Below are positions 38,801 to 50,050 of a stretch of 64,000 bases of DNA, in pieces. Each line of letters starts with the position of its first letter. Within the stretch, counting starts at the first letter, position 1. Where the stretch lies: positions 12,190,577 to 12,254,576 of the forward strand of contig CM022666.1 in NCBI GenBank assembly GCA_012295275.1, read 5' to 3'. Below the pieces are notes generated by a model that ran no database searches, was not told the DNA's origin, and worked only from the letters and a program-made list of their open reading frames with translations. The DNA comes from Chrysomallon squamiferum (taxonomy: Eukaryota; Mollusca; Gastropoda; Neomphalida; Peltospiridae). A program made the translations under genes and the position numbers.

Positions 38801-40692
38801 GACCTCTTGTAAATGGTTTTTGTTTATTTTGGAGACACAAATGTCTGAGACAAGCTGTCTCAGTTTTGTTTTTGTTCCAGCTAGAGCTCTTGAATTGTCT
38901 ATCAAAAGCTGTTTCTGCTTTATATCTCTATAAATGATCTCTGTTTCATAACAATTACAAGCATCTTTTGGATTTTTATATGACTGAACAATTACAAGCA
39001 ACTTCTGGATTTAAATATGACTGAACTGTGATACTGCATTCTAGAAATCTAACCAATGAACTACAGATTGCTGCTTAGAGACTGAAAATACTGTGGCTAC
39101 ATTATTTAATTAATTATTATAGAAATATTTAAAATTTCATCACTTGAGTTTTCTCTACGATTTTTACTGTTCAAAACATAATTAGACTCTCTTTATATTT
39201 ATTTTTCCAGGCCATTTTGACTCAGCTTCGGACCATTTTTGATTTGATAATTCAGTTTCAGACAGCACAGGAGAATTTTTACCATGCTGCTACGTCTGAG
39301 TTGGAATCCAGACAACATTTTGAACAACTGAAACAGAAGAAAACTGATGAGGTAGGATTTGTCAAATAAATAAATAACCAAGTAAATAATGAAATAATGA
39401 AATAAATAAATAATGAAATAAATAAATAAATAAGAGAATATGGATAGTTTAATAAAAAAATAGTTAAAGAGAATTCTTTTAAAAAATGTACTGGAAGAGG
39501 CTTGAGGCCAGTCTTACACATGTAAATAAAGAAAGAAAAATTAAAAGAAAGGGTTAATATTTTAAAATGAAAAAAGACAGTTTAAACACGAACCAAAACA
39601 TACAGATAGTTTAATCAAAAAACACAGTTAAAGAGAATTATTTTTAAAAAACACACATTTGACAGAAACTTCCTAGGCCAGTCTTAGTTGGACATGTATT
39701 TTTATCCTATGGTAACCATTGTGTTTAATGACCAGGGTCAGTCCTATCAGGTAACCATAGTAACTCACACAGCTCACAGTGAAGAAGAAGGTAAAATAGA
39801 AGAGCTGAGTTTTTAGAAACACAGCTCATCCCATCAACAGGTAACCATAGTAACTCACACAGCTCACAGTGCTAGCTCAGTCCTATCAGGTAACCATAGT
39901 AACACACACAGCTCACAGTGCTAGCTCAGTCCTATCAGGTAACCATAGTAACTCACACAGCTCACAGTGCTAGCTCAGTCCTATCAGGTAACCATAGTAA
40001 CACACACAGCTCACAGTGCTAGCTCAGTCCTATCAGGTAACTCACAGTGCTAGCTCAGTCCTATCAGGTAACCATAGTAACTCACACAGCTCACAGTGCT
40101 AGCTCAGTCCTATCAGGTAACCATAGTAACTCCATCTAAAACTAACAAGAAGAAACAGTTAAAATTTAATATTAGTATTTTGAAACTGCTGAGTGACATT
40201 AAAAAAAAAAAAATACTGTTATGTTTAAACTAGTAACACAGCTCTTACAAGATGCTACAGTATATTTGTTTAAACTATTGTTCTTTGTTAGATATATGTA
40301 AAATCTACAATGAGAATGAATAACAAATTAATAAATGAAAAAAGAGAAAAATGTTACAAGCATTTTGTTTCTATTAATATAAATTTGAAAAAAAAAAGAA
40401 AAAAAAAGGGAGAAATAAACCAGCTTAATCATTCAAGACTTGTCAGAAAAGAAATTTCAGTGTATTATTAATAAATAGTGAAATTAGAGCTTCAGTTTGT
40501 GTCTAAAGTGAATGTTTTTTATTTTAAAATAAATTTTAGGACATGGTTCAAGATTTCCTACGAATGCTGACCAGTCACCAGGATGTGAGTTTGAGGTTTC
40601 TGAGTTTCCGACTTGACTTCAATGAACACTACAAGTCTAGCAGTCAGTGCAAGAGTTCACTGACCTACCAGAGAAAGAAAAGAGCTGTGTGA
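26831..40692 (+). CDS. TUBGCP3: Gamma-tubulin complex component 3 (GCP3), 25 exons, complete
   Basis: Exons: 26831-26915, 27661-27706, 27986-28047, 28682-28749, 28892-28966, 29420-29616, 30077-30171, 30541-30618, 31114-31232, 31724-31849, 32117-32185, 32374-32500, 32812-32906, 33367-33438, 33888-33998, 34677-34779, 35153-35280, 35863-35927, 36296-36431, 37003-37071, 37281-37416, 38142-38230, 38641-38772, 39211-39351, 40540-40692. Phases agree throughout, giving 858 aa (human about 907). GCP3 is a core subunit of the gamma-tubulin small and ring complexes that nucleate microtubules. Seen: the N-terminal region ([30 protein letters not shown]), the GCP/GRIP N-terminal domain ([58 protein letters not shown]) and the gamma-tubulin-binding C-terminal domain ([64 protein letters not shown]). 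The start fits the family MAT- opening with a good context. The C-terminal region appears about 45 residues short between the last two exons. Confidence 0.97.
31955..32010. repeat. T-rich tract in GCP3 intron
   Basis: Long T runs interrupted by ATTATT lie in the intron before the exon at 32117. A similar pure T tract lies at about 35658-35680 in a later intron. Confidence 0.8.
36410..36610 (+). repeat. Tandem repeat containing copies of the exon-19 3' end and its donor
   Basis: The exon end TGGATGTCAGGCTGCTAGAG plus the start of the intron recurs in the intron near 36,476, 36,523 and 36,573, separated by AATAAAAATAAAATGATTTT. The last copy keeps GAG|GTAG, a possible alternative donor. Confidence 0.85.
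39839..40132. repeat. 49-bp minisatellite in the last GCP3 intron
   Basis: Roughly six tandem copies of a unit beginning AGGTAACCATAGTAACACAC and ending GCTCAGTCCTATC. One copy is shortened and a diverged copy lies near 39,748. It sits in the intron where family members normally have more coding sequence. Confidence 0.9.
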
Positions 40693-41190
40693 ATACATAT
40701 ACAGAAATAAATAGGGACGTGATACATTTAAATACTAATACCGACATACTGCATGTGTGAAATATTTCAGTGGTTTACATATGTAAGATATTTCAACATT
40801 GACAAACTGGAGATGTTTTAATGTTACAAGTTGTACAGATGTGAGAGACTTCAATAGCACAACATACATAATTTCAGCATTACAAACGGTACAATATTTC
40901 AACATTATGAATAAATTGAATTGTACAAATTTTCAACATTACAGTCTACTGCTGTTAGTTATTTTGACACTACAAGTGAAAAGGTGTAAAATTACGGGAT
41001 TGAACAAGTATAATATGCTTTAAAATGATCACCTCTACAAGTGTGATACATCTACATGTGCAAAATTTAAGTGCCAACCATTTTATATATTGACATAACA
41101 TCTTATACTACAAGAATACAGTTAAAATATATATATATATTTTTTTTTTTATATGATTTAATAGATGAAGTTAAAAGAAGAAGAAGAAAA
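40693..41190 (+). other. TUBGCP3: GCP3 3' untranslated/downstream region
   Basis: AATAAA occurs at 40706-40711, very close to the stop, and again at 40910-40915. The stretch holds loosely repeated phrases (ATTTCAACATTA, ACAATATTTC). The true cleavage site cannot be fixed from sequence alone. Confidence 0.5.
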
Positions 41191-43259
41191 AAGAATTAAT
41201 GTGTTTATGCTGTGTTGATACTGAATGGCTTCTATTATCACAAACAAATAATGTAGCTATTTTCTGCTATACAGTTTATATGTATAGCTCAAATGTTATT
41301 AATGAAGTGAGGGTAGGCCCAGTGATTAGTGAATGTCATGCAGATCTCAGTACAGAATCGTTCACTGGACAGTGTCAGATATAACCTCCTGGGTGACAGA
41401 CAGGACACTCCTGATGTTGGAGAACAGCTGATCAGTCCTTGAAAGCTGGACACCAACTGACCAGACTATCAACATTCTTCATGTTTTTCCCAGTCCATTA
41501 TTATGATTTCTGTACCCCAAAAAAATGTGCAAAATATTGTAATGTTAAATATAAAACAGAAAAACAAATCACATGACTTTGACAGAAAACATGGTACAGA
41601 TGGTTTGGAGATTTGTCACACTGAGGAAAGAAAAAATTGATTCATCGTTATTATACATTTTATTTATCAAAAATTTGAATATCTTTTGATATATAGTATA
41701 TACTGTACACTAAAACCCAAAATCGAATAGTTATTCATTCATTCATTCTTTTTCTTACAAGGTCTGACTTTGTACCAGCTGTTATTTAAATTGTTAAGTG
41801 AACTGTTCGTGAATAAATTAAGAGCTGGAAGTCTGCTTATGTCACTGTTGGCATGTGTGGCAATACATTTTCATGCAGGTGTATATTTTGAAAATGATCA
41901 GATGTACAGGAGTGGAAGAGACAAACAGAAATGGTTTTTTAAACACTAGAGAATATTCTATGAATGTGACAATCAAAATCAAAATTATTTTAATCTTGCC
42001 ACTAGATCTGATACAATGTGTCCATGTTTAATGCCGTATACCTTTATTTCAGTGTATGTCTCAAAATGAAATGAAGAATTAAAATTATTAATGTTATTTT
42101 TTTCAAAAATGTTACTTGTAAACATTAAAAATAATAAGTTATTGTAATTGCACTGATCAAGGACTGAGAGCAGCCCTGTTATATATATCTTGTGTGTGTG
42201 TGTTTGTTTAAATCAGGTAAGTCACATTGCTGAAACCATGTTAAGATATCAAATGTTATAAATCAGATTAAAAACCCTGCTGAATCTACATTTAAATGTA
42301 AAAAAAAATTCTAGAAAGATGTATGCTCATTTATTCATGATTATTATAACTGATACTCTTAATGTAGTTTTCTTCTGTTTTAATTCTCACAATGACTCTA
42401 TCTTCACTTTTACTTCATCCCCAGAGCAATCTGTCAGTCAGTAAAGTTTGGTTGTGCTCTTACTGTTGTATGTCAGTTGATGTATACACAAAGGAACCCT
42501 CTTTCCAGTATTCAGTTGTTTCCTACATAACCAGTTATAGTTTATATACACTCAAAAGTATAGAATATTTTAGAATATTCATTGTCATTCCTCTCCATGG
42601 TTTCTTATTCTCCAAAGCACATCCTATTTTTTAAGTATTAACAGATTTCTATTATACGGATGCTGAAAATTGTAGACTATTTGAAGGAAGATACTTTTAA
42701 TGTTATGTTTTCAGTTCTGTAATTCACTTCACATTCTTTTTCTGTCAGCTTGAGATTCATTTTGGAAAAAATGTACATTTTAATTTATTCTCCCTCTGAT
42801 TGCATAAACCTTTCTATAAATATGCCTTTTTTACCATATGTAGCTTATGTGAAAAATTACATTCTCATTTATCTTTGTTTTTATATTTTGTTTCATTCTA
42901 ATATATATATATACAGAGAAAGAGAGAGAGAATTTTTTTTTGTACTTTCCCATGGTTCATCCTTTTTCCAATACATGAACCAGCATCAGAACAGCAGACA
43001 ACTTACAAAATAACATGAGTTTTTTTATTCAATTATATTTCAGTTATCTAATTTTCCTCCATTCTCTTTTTTCTATATATACACAGAATTCAGTTTCAGA
43101 TTATTTGAAATCACAACATTGTTTATTATCTCTTCTTTGATTGTGTTTTCATAAATATGTAACAGATTTCAGTTTGTATCCCCATGTCATGGAGATCTGA
43201 ATGAATATACACAGTAATTTACCTTTCTTAAAAATATTTTGTATTAATTTATTTTATTT

Positions 43260-43450
43260 TATATATACGAAATTTCTGAGATTTAATATCTAGTCTGGAT
43301 TCAGTAAAGCATCAGATTTCATTTCTAAGATTTAATGTCTAGACTGGACTTAGCAGTGCGTTTATTGTTATTTCTAAGACTGGATTCAGCAATGTACCTA
43401 ATATTATTTCTAAGATAAAATATCTAAAGTGGATTCAATAATGTAATAAT
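43260..43450. repeat. Roughly 50-bp degenerate minisatellite, block 1 copy
   Basis: Diverged tandem units built on TCTAAGATTTAATATCTAGT and CTGGATTCAGTAATG. Longer versions occupy about 51,200-51,660 and 57,840-58,430, at equivalent places in the other duplication blocks. Confidence 0.8.
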
Positions 43451-44037
43451 TTCCTATCTTGTTAATAGATTTGTTTTTTCCTCGTAAGACTGTGGCACTG
43501 TGATGTGAAGTAAATTTGGAACATCTGCAATTGTTTTGGAATATCAGATCTATCACTGATGGTCTCACTTGTAAACTTAATTCGTGTGTGTGTGTGCATG
43601 CATTTATATGCAGGTTTTGTAATATTATTTTCCCAATAAAAAACGTTATATTGGTTAAATATTTTCTTAAAACTTCTTTTTTGACCAAGTTGTAAATCAA
43701 TCAGAGTTTCTGAAAATTCGTTTAGGATTTTCAAGATGATTATAATTTTGTTTTCTTACTTAAAAGTATACGGAAAGGCAGCATCGTCCATGCACGAGAG
43801 ATTTAATAAAACACTTGCTTCAGCTCAGTTAAGAAAATAACTACACATAAACAGAGTAGACCTATGAGTGGAGGCATCAAGAATCTTGTATTAAACAACA
43901 AAATAATTTAAAAAAAAAAAGAACACCTCTTATAATAAAGATACTGGAAAGGAATTGAATTATCTGAATTCAGAAGTTCGTAGGATGAAATTAATAAATA
44001 AATAAACAAACCAACAAATATATTTATAGCAGCAGTG

Positions 44038-44684
44038 TTACAGAATCCAGCCTATAACAACACCAGATAAAATCAACATGAATGAAAAGACCATGTCCTG
44101 TTTCGTAAAGATCTGTGTAAATGAAATCCCATTGTCCTTGGACCTCAGGAAAAATACAGTTAAAGGAACAAAAGTGTGCAGTATATCAGGAATCATTAAT
44201 CCGAAGTCTCGACTGTTCTGATAAGCGTTTCCTAGACCTAACCACACGTTGAGGACAAACTGATCTGAACCGCTCACAAGAATGTGAACCAAGCTGATAA
44301 CTGTGATTCCTAGAATCTTCCTCGCTGAAAGATCATTTTTACTGTTACATAAATTCAACACAATGGTGGTCACTACGATTTCTGAGAGAGAGAAATAAAG
44401 ATGATGGTTAAAATACCAGAAAAATTCGTCATTGTAGTAGTTAAAGAAGGACCACCAGCTGTAGTAGTGTTGGTAGATGTTGACGAGGTAGAGAAAGAAC
44501 ATGGACGAACGCAGGCAGTGTTTTCTGAAGAGTGACACCAGATATTTGACACTTTCGTAACACATCACCACAAACAACGTAGTCAAAGTCCAGATTTTAA
44601 ATGACTCGGCTGTGGCATTGAAGTAGACATGTTTGTAGGAAACATAAACTGGTTTTTCGTAGCTACCTGCAAAATAAAGTAAAA

Positions 44685-44759
<75 letters not shown>

Positions 44760-44800
44760 AAAACTATTTTCAAAACATAAATGAGGTAAAAGAAACAAAG

Positions 44801-44831
<31 letters not shown>

Positions 44832-45175
44832 GAAGTAATAAATAAGCCCCGAATATTTTAATACCTTTAAAAATTGTGTCAAAACAGGAGCATGAGCAAG
44901 TCGTTCTGTTTACAGCTGGTTTGTTGGGAACCCACAGCAGACGATAGAATATACCTGAAAAATACATTTTAATACATCCTCGACAACATTATTACACCTA
45001 ATATAAGTCTTAATTATTTATGATTTTGTTAACGTTATTTATTTATTTAACAATTAAAACCAGAAAGCTCAGAAACAAACATCTGAGATGTTCCATTTCC
45101 TACGACTGTGTTTATTATTGCTGTGAACGGTATGTCCAGTCAAACACTCATTCGTACTACCTGTATTATACACAC

Positions 45176-45263
<88 letters not shown>

Positions 45264-45573
45264 CCTCCCTCTCGTACACGCATACACTCACTTTTTCTTA
45301 ATTGTACTGTACCTTTCGATCTCCCTGAAAAACACGTATAGAAAAACATTTACAAATATATATTTACTACACAGTAGAGAAAGCGAATGTTATTATAATG
45401 TTTAATTAATAATCTTATCCAAGTACAAAATAGAAACACATGTACTCACCAATATGAATAAATGGTAAAATGATAATAATGAACATTCCAAGTAAAATTC
45501 CAGCATTTTTGGAACAAAACTGGTAGACATAGTGGGTAAGACTCTTAAACTGTTTTTTGTCGTAACTGCCCAT
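44038..45573 (-). CDS. Unrecognised polytopic membrane protein, copy 1 (3 coding exons, 280 aa)
   Basis: Exons 45450-45573 (ATG at 45573), 44865-44954 and 44038-44666 splice in matching phases (both junctions phase 1, glycine codons) to 280 residues. I do not recognise the family. Hydrophobic segments lie near residues 23-46, 96-117, 126-142, 160-178, 188-208, 225-245 and 262-280, so about seven membrane passes. The loop between segments 1 and 2, largely encoded by exon 2, has a CSCSCF cluster (61-66) and two N-glycosylation sequons (NRT 57-59, NAT 88-90), suggesting it is extracellular or lumenal. Aromatic-rich motifs YYSWW (139-143) and FNYYNDEFF (146-154) precede HHLYFSLSE. A non-coding 5' exon ending at a GTAAGA donor (46,595) is likely. 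It could be a receptor, transporter or enzyme. Confidence 0.85.
44687..44755. repeat. (TG)n(AG)n microsatellite in intron 2 of copy 1
   Basis: On the transcribed strand this reads (CU)n then (CA)n and lies about 20 bases before the exon 3 acceptor, so it may serve as an extended polypyrimidine tract. Confidence 0.95.
45179..45259. repeat. (TC)n microsatellite in intron 1 of copy 1
   Basis: About 40 TC units, reading (GA)n in the transcript. Apparent Leu-Ser or Arg-Glu repeat frames across it are artefacts. Confidence 0.95.
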
Positions 45574-45973
45574 CAGCACATTTCAAACTGACTGCATAAA
45601 GAAGGAAATAGCAATAAAAAATTAGCTTTAGTTATACTGGTTGTATTATGAAGTATTATTATCTTATCAGTCTTTCAGCTAACTGATATTATTATCTTTA
45701 AGTATTGAAAGAAATCAGTCTTTAACTTTAAACTAACTGTATAAAATGTATTATTATTTTGAAGAGTTGAAATATATCACCGTTTACATTCAGTGTAAAT
45801 GATATTATTATCACGTTTTACCGTCATTACCTGTTGAAATACATTACTGTTTAGCATACAAATCATTTTTAACATTTGTTAGACTAGCTGTATTATCAAG
45901 TATTACTCTCTTCAAGGGTTTAAATATATCTTTATTATATACAATGTGTTACTATTATCATGAAATAATATTC

Positions 45974-45974
<1 letters not shown>

Positions 45975-46021
<47 letters not shown>

Positions 46022-46307
46022 TGCAACAACAATCTTAATAACGACGACAAAACTACAACAACAGTAACAACAACGACAAAATTACAACAACAGCTACATA
46101 AGCGCTACCTACAAATTACAACAACACTGAAAAACAGGTCACTGACACATCAGCATCTTTCACAGGCTAACGCGACAACGACGACGATGGTTGAGACAAA
46201 GAGACAGCAAGAGAGAGAAACAGAAATACAACAACAAAATAACAACAACTACAGCAACATCAACAATAATAGCTGTAGTACCAGTAGTCATCATCATAAT
46301 AATAATG

Positions 46308-46340
<33 letters not shown>
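45975..46340. repeat. (AAT)n/(AAC)n trinucleotide-rich tract, block 1
   Basis: Starts with about 15 AAT units, then imperfect ACA/ACG-rich triplets, and ends in another AAT run near 46,310. It gives a 138-codon Asn/Thr/Gln-rich frame that is low-complexity and lies in the 5' intron of copy 1. Confidence 0.9.
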
Positions 46341-46343
<3 letters not shown>

Positions 46344-46594
46344 TAATAAAGTTGTACTGACGTCATAGTCCTACCAATACTAATAATAATAACAATAACT
46401 TAATACAGTTTTATTAAACTTGTAGTACTACTAGTAGTAACAATAATAATAACTTAATAAAGTTTTACTGAACTCGTAGTACTACTGGTAGTAACAATAA
46501 TAATAACTTAATGAAGTTTTACTGAAGTCATTATTGTAGGTGTAGTTTTAACTTTTTTTTTTATAAATATTAGCATCACAGTAACATTTCTTAC

Positions 46595-46710
46595 CTTTCC
46601 GTTCGATCTACTATGCTTATGTTAAAAAGTGCGTGCCAGTGAACACAACAGTTTAAGATAGAATCAAACAAATAGCTGAACAGAATACTCTAGAGGGTGC
46701 AGCTAGCGCA
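46595..46710 (-). other. Probable 5' UTR exon and promoter-proximal region of copy 1
   Basis: On the minus strand the sequence ends CGAACGGAAAG|GTAAGA at 46,595, and a TTTATGCAG acceptor opens the coding exon at 45,591, 18 bases before the ATG. The same donor and flank are conserved at 55,461 in copy 2. The transcription start (right end) is a guess. Confidence 0.45.
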
Positions 46711-46790
46711 AGGTGGAAAGCGATCACCTTTCTTTTATTTGAATGATTGTATTACATTACATTGTAACATTGTGGGATACCTTCGTTTTT

Positions 46791-48312
46791 TCTTCTTAAA
46801 AAAAAAGACTGAAGTATTTTAAGATTAAAATGTTTTAAGAACACGTTTTTACTTTTTTTAAAAGACAGATAAAAGAGATGGATAAAGAAATTATTTTTTT
46901 TTTTTTTTTTTTTAATTAACAGTCGTAAATATTTATTTAATTTCACTGTAAGCACATATTAATCTTGTCTGGTTTTAAACGGTTAGTGATGCATTTAAAT
47001 TAAAAACAAATATTTAAAAAATGTTTTAATTTATTATGTGTTTATGTTTAATTATAATTGTTTTAATTTATTTTATTATTTATTTATTATGTGTGCGTTT
47101 TTATAATTATTATTTTCATTTTATTATATATCTTGTTCATGTTTTATTATCTTGTCTAACTGTACTAATATTTCTATTAATAACACTAACTAAGTTTCTT
47201 CTTAAAGATAAATGAGTAAATATATGTGTACATTCCTAATACATGCATTAGGAAATAGAAGGTGTCAGCATATGATACACTTTTTAGAGAAAAAAGCTCA
47301 AGGGAAAAACGACATCAACACGCGAAACACCAAGATTTTTTTTTCGGTTGTATAAGGACCAAGAAAAACAAAGAATAACATAAAAGAAAGAAAGAAAGAA
47401 AGTAAAGAGAAACAAAAAAAGAAAGAAGAAAGAAAGAAAGAATTAAAACATTTAATATTTAATCTGAGTGTTTTGGGGTAAGTTGTAGTTTCGTTTTTAC
47501 CTTTCACGCCACTGTGACATGATCGAAAGATAAAAAAAAAAAAAACAACAACAACAAAAAACCACCTGGGTATCATCTAATTTCATTAACAAATGTTCTG
47601 TTTCAGACGGTTGTCAAACGAAGTGGAACACAAATCGTGACACTCTACTGCGCTGTTTGTCCAGGAAACGTCACAAGATATTTTTCAGTTTTCTTTTTCT
47701 TGTTTTCTTTTTCAGTCTCTTTAAACTGTCTTTTACTGAGAGTTTGTAAAATGCGCTTTAGAAATATCATGAAAACAACAACAAAAAAAAACAAAAAAAA
47801 CACTCAACACTAAAACAAGGAAAAGCAAAATAGGACTGATTTATATTCTCAGGGACTGTTTCGTGTTTTAACGCTGTTCTGTTTTAGCAGGTCAAATCTA
47901 GTCAAAGTTCTTCATCAGTTTTCTATTTTTGGGCTTTCCACATTTTATTTGTGTTTAGTTATATGAATCTAATATATTTTCTAGTATCAGAAGTAATCAA
48001 TATTCGAATTCAACAGCCAAAGCAGAAAGTAAATTCAAATAATGATTATTTAAATGTTCCCGAATGCCTGTGGTTTCAATGATCACCCGGCTTGCTATAG
48101 CCTTAAAGCATCCGGGATAATATATATTCCGATTTTAAACTGGGAATCATGTTACAGTTTATGGCTGTAATTCATATCGCCCTGTCTGTTAATTCTTTTC
48201 AATACGATTATTGATTTGTCAGCGAGACATTAAGTGATATCGGAGTACGTAATAAAAATATATACATTTACATGCATACGTTTATATATATGAATATATA
48301 TGTACAGATACA

Positions 48313-48344
<32 letters not shown>

Positions 48345-49582
48345 CATATACATATATATATATAATAATAGCAATATTAATAACAACAAAAAAACAGCAT
48401 ACAAACTAAATAAATAAGCATTTGCTAGAAAAAAAAACTATTTTAAAAACAGATAAATGAGGTTAAAAAAAAAAAAAAATGGTAATAAAAATAAAATAAC
48501 ATCTAAAAAACAAGTAATAATTAAGCGTGACATTAAGTTAGCTCGGATTACGTAATATACGTTTACATGCATTCAGACAGGTACATACATAATATATACA
48601 GGAGGGTGCAAAAGTAGTTTACAGTTACAAAAACAAGAACGATAATAATAGCAACAAAAAACAGCAATCACACTAAATAAATAAGCATTAACAATATATT
48701 ATTTTATTTAGTAGAAAAAGAAAGTAGCAGAAAAAGAGATAAGAAGTCAGTGTCACCCGTGTCTATGTCACGCTGACTTTTAAATATTACTAGGTCACGG
48801 TAAGATGATGTTACTGAGTACACCGAGGACAGACTGATATGTGTTCAGCATGTTACGGTTTTACAAGGGCTTGAAAAAAGTATTTTGCTAAGTTGTTTTT
48901 GGATTAAAGATATAATATTGTATTTATTAGGATACAATTTATATTACAATATTTTGTACAATTTAAACGTTCAGATCTATAACAAAACTAGGCTGTTTTT
49001 CTGGAGAGCTGAAGTTTTCTAGGTTATCTCTCTCATTTTTTCTTAAATACCTAACAGATTTCAGTTTGTATCCCATGTCATTGATTCCTCAGTGAATATA
49101 CACAGTAATTTATCAACTGTGTGTTGATTTCTTAGAATTAGTTTCTCTTTTCTATACGATTGCAAGAGGAGATAACATATTTATTCATTACTACTACTAC
49201 TGCTATTATTATTACTCCTGTTACTGATAGTAGTAGTAGTAGTAGTTAATTAGAATTTTAAATTACGCCATTCGTTTTGACAAGTTGACTGACGTCTGTT
49301 CAAGTGAAACAAAACAGACGGATCAGAAACTAGCTCGTCATTTGTAGTTATATTTAGTAACGGGATTTCCCATCTATTAGATAACACAAAAACAAAGACA
49401 ACAACAACAACAACATAAATAAATAAATAAATAAAAAATAACAAAATTTGACAACATTTGACATTATATACTGACAAGCATATTTGACAAATTTGCTTAT
49501 TTAGAGCATTTCTGAAAAAGACGATTATTTCACAGTGTATTTATTTTTAATTTTGTTTAAATATATATACATGTGTCTCTCT

Positions 49583-49631
<49 letters not shown>

Positions 49632-50050
49632 CGTGTAAAAATTAACTCAAATCATCTTAAGGTGTACTGTTGTGTTGTGTAAAAGGTTTTTTTTAGTATT
49701 TCTAACATGATTATTGTGTTGCCTCAAATTACTTCCTAATTTGATCAAGAAGAGTGATATTTGAAACACGTCTTCTGTTTTTGGTTAAACTGTTCATTTA
49801 CGCTTATGGGATAGCTCTACAGATTTAAACCCTTCTTTATTTTCCTCATAAATATTTATTTACTATTATATATATTTTTTGCTTACTCATTCGTCTTAAA
49901 TCCACGAAATAAACAATAATTACAATGTCTATGTGGATGTGTTGGTGTGCGTGTGCGTGGATGCTGAGATACAGAGATAAATAGATGGATAAATTTGTGC
50001 ATACACACGTCCATATAATATTGATATACATGAACAGAGAATGAATGTTT
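46791..50050. other. Intergenic spacer between duplication blocks; no gene
   Basis: AT-rich, with a poly-T run at 46,895-46,911, GAAA-type repeats near 47,385-47,440, ATAC repeats near 48,310-48,345 and a (GT)n tract at about 49,584-49,630. The part at 48,180-49,110 matches 55,650-57,240 with interruptions (see the remnant entry). Confidence 0.6.
48355..48545 (-). pseudogene. Exon-less remnant of the membrane-protein intron 2 region
   Basis: The phrases CAGCATACAAACTAAATAAA, AACTATTTTAAAAACAGATA and ACAAGTAATAATTAAGC match the sequence left of the orphan exon 2 at 55,680-55,830. Exon 2 and its right flank are missing: the match jumps to GTTAGCTCGGATTA, which at 56,053 lies after the exon. 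This looks like a deletion in this copy, or an insertion in the other. Confidence 0.6.

Larger units (their letters stand above)
41195..46790. repeat. Segmental duplication block 1 (about 5.6 kb)
   Basis: This stretch, from just after the GCP3 3' end through the membrane-protein gene and its 5' exon, matches 50,055-55,645 in the same order. Shared landmarks include TGTGTTGATACTGAA, GAAGTGAGGGTAGG, the diverged minisatellite built on GGATTCAGTAATG, all three coding exons, the (AAT)n/(AAC)n tract and GTGCAGCTAGCGC. Confidence 0.9.

Noticed and set aside
44769-45349. Long Leu-Ser, Arg-Glu or Ile-rich open frames (also at 53.0, 54.1, 59.4, 59.7 and 63.6 kb)
   Set aside because: They are translations of (CT)n, (GA)n and (ATT)n tracts without codon structure, splice logic or conservation outside the repeat.
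45944-46360. 138-codon Asn/Gln/Thr-rich frame, and its shorter version at 54,775-55,056
   Set aside because: It is a trinucleotide repeat region in the 5' intron; the frame is not kept in the second duplication copy.
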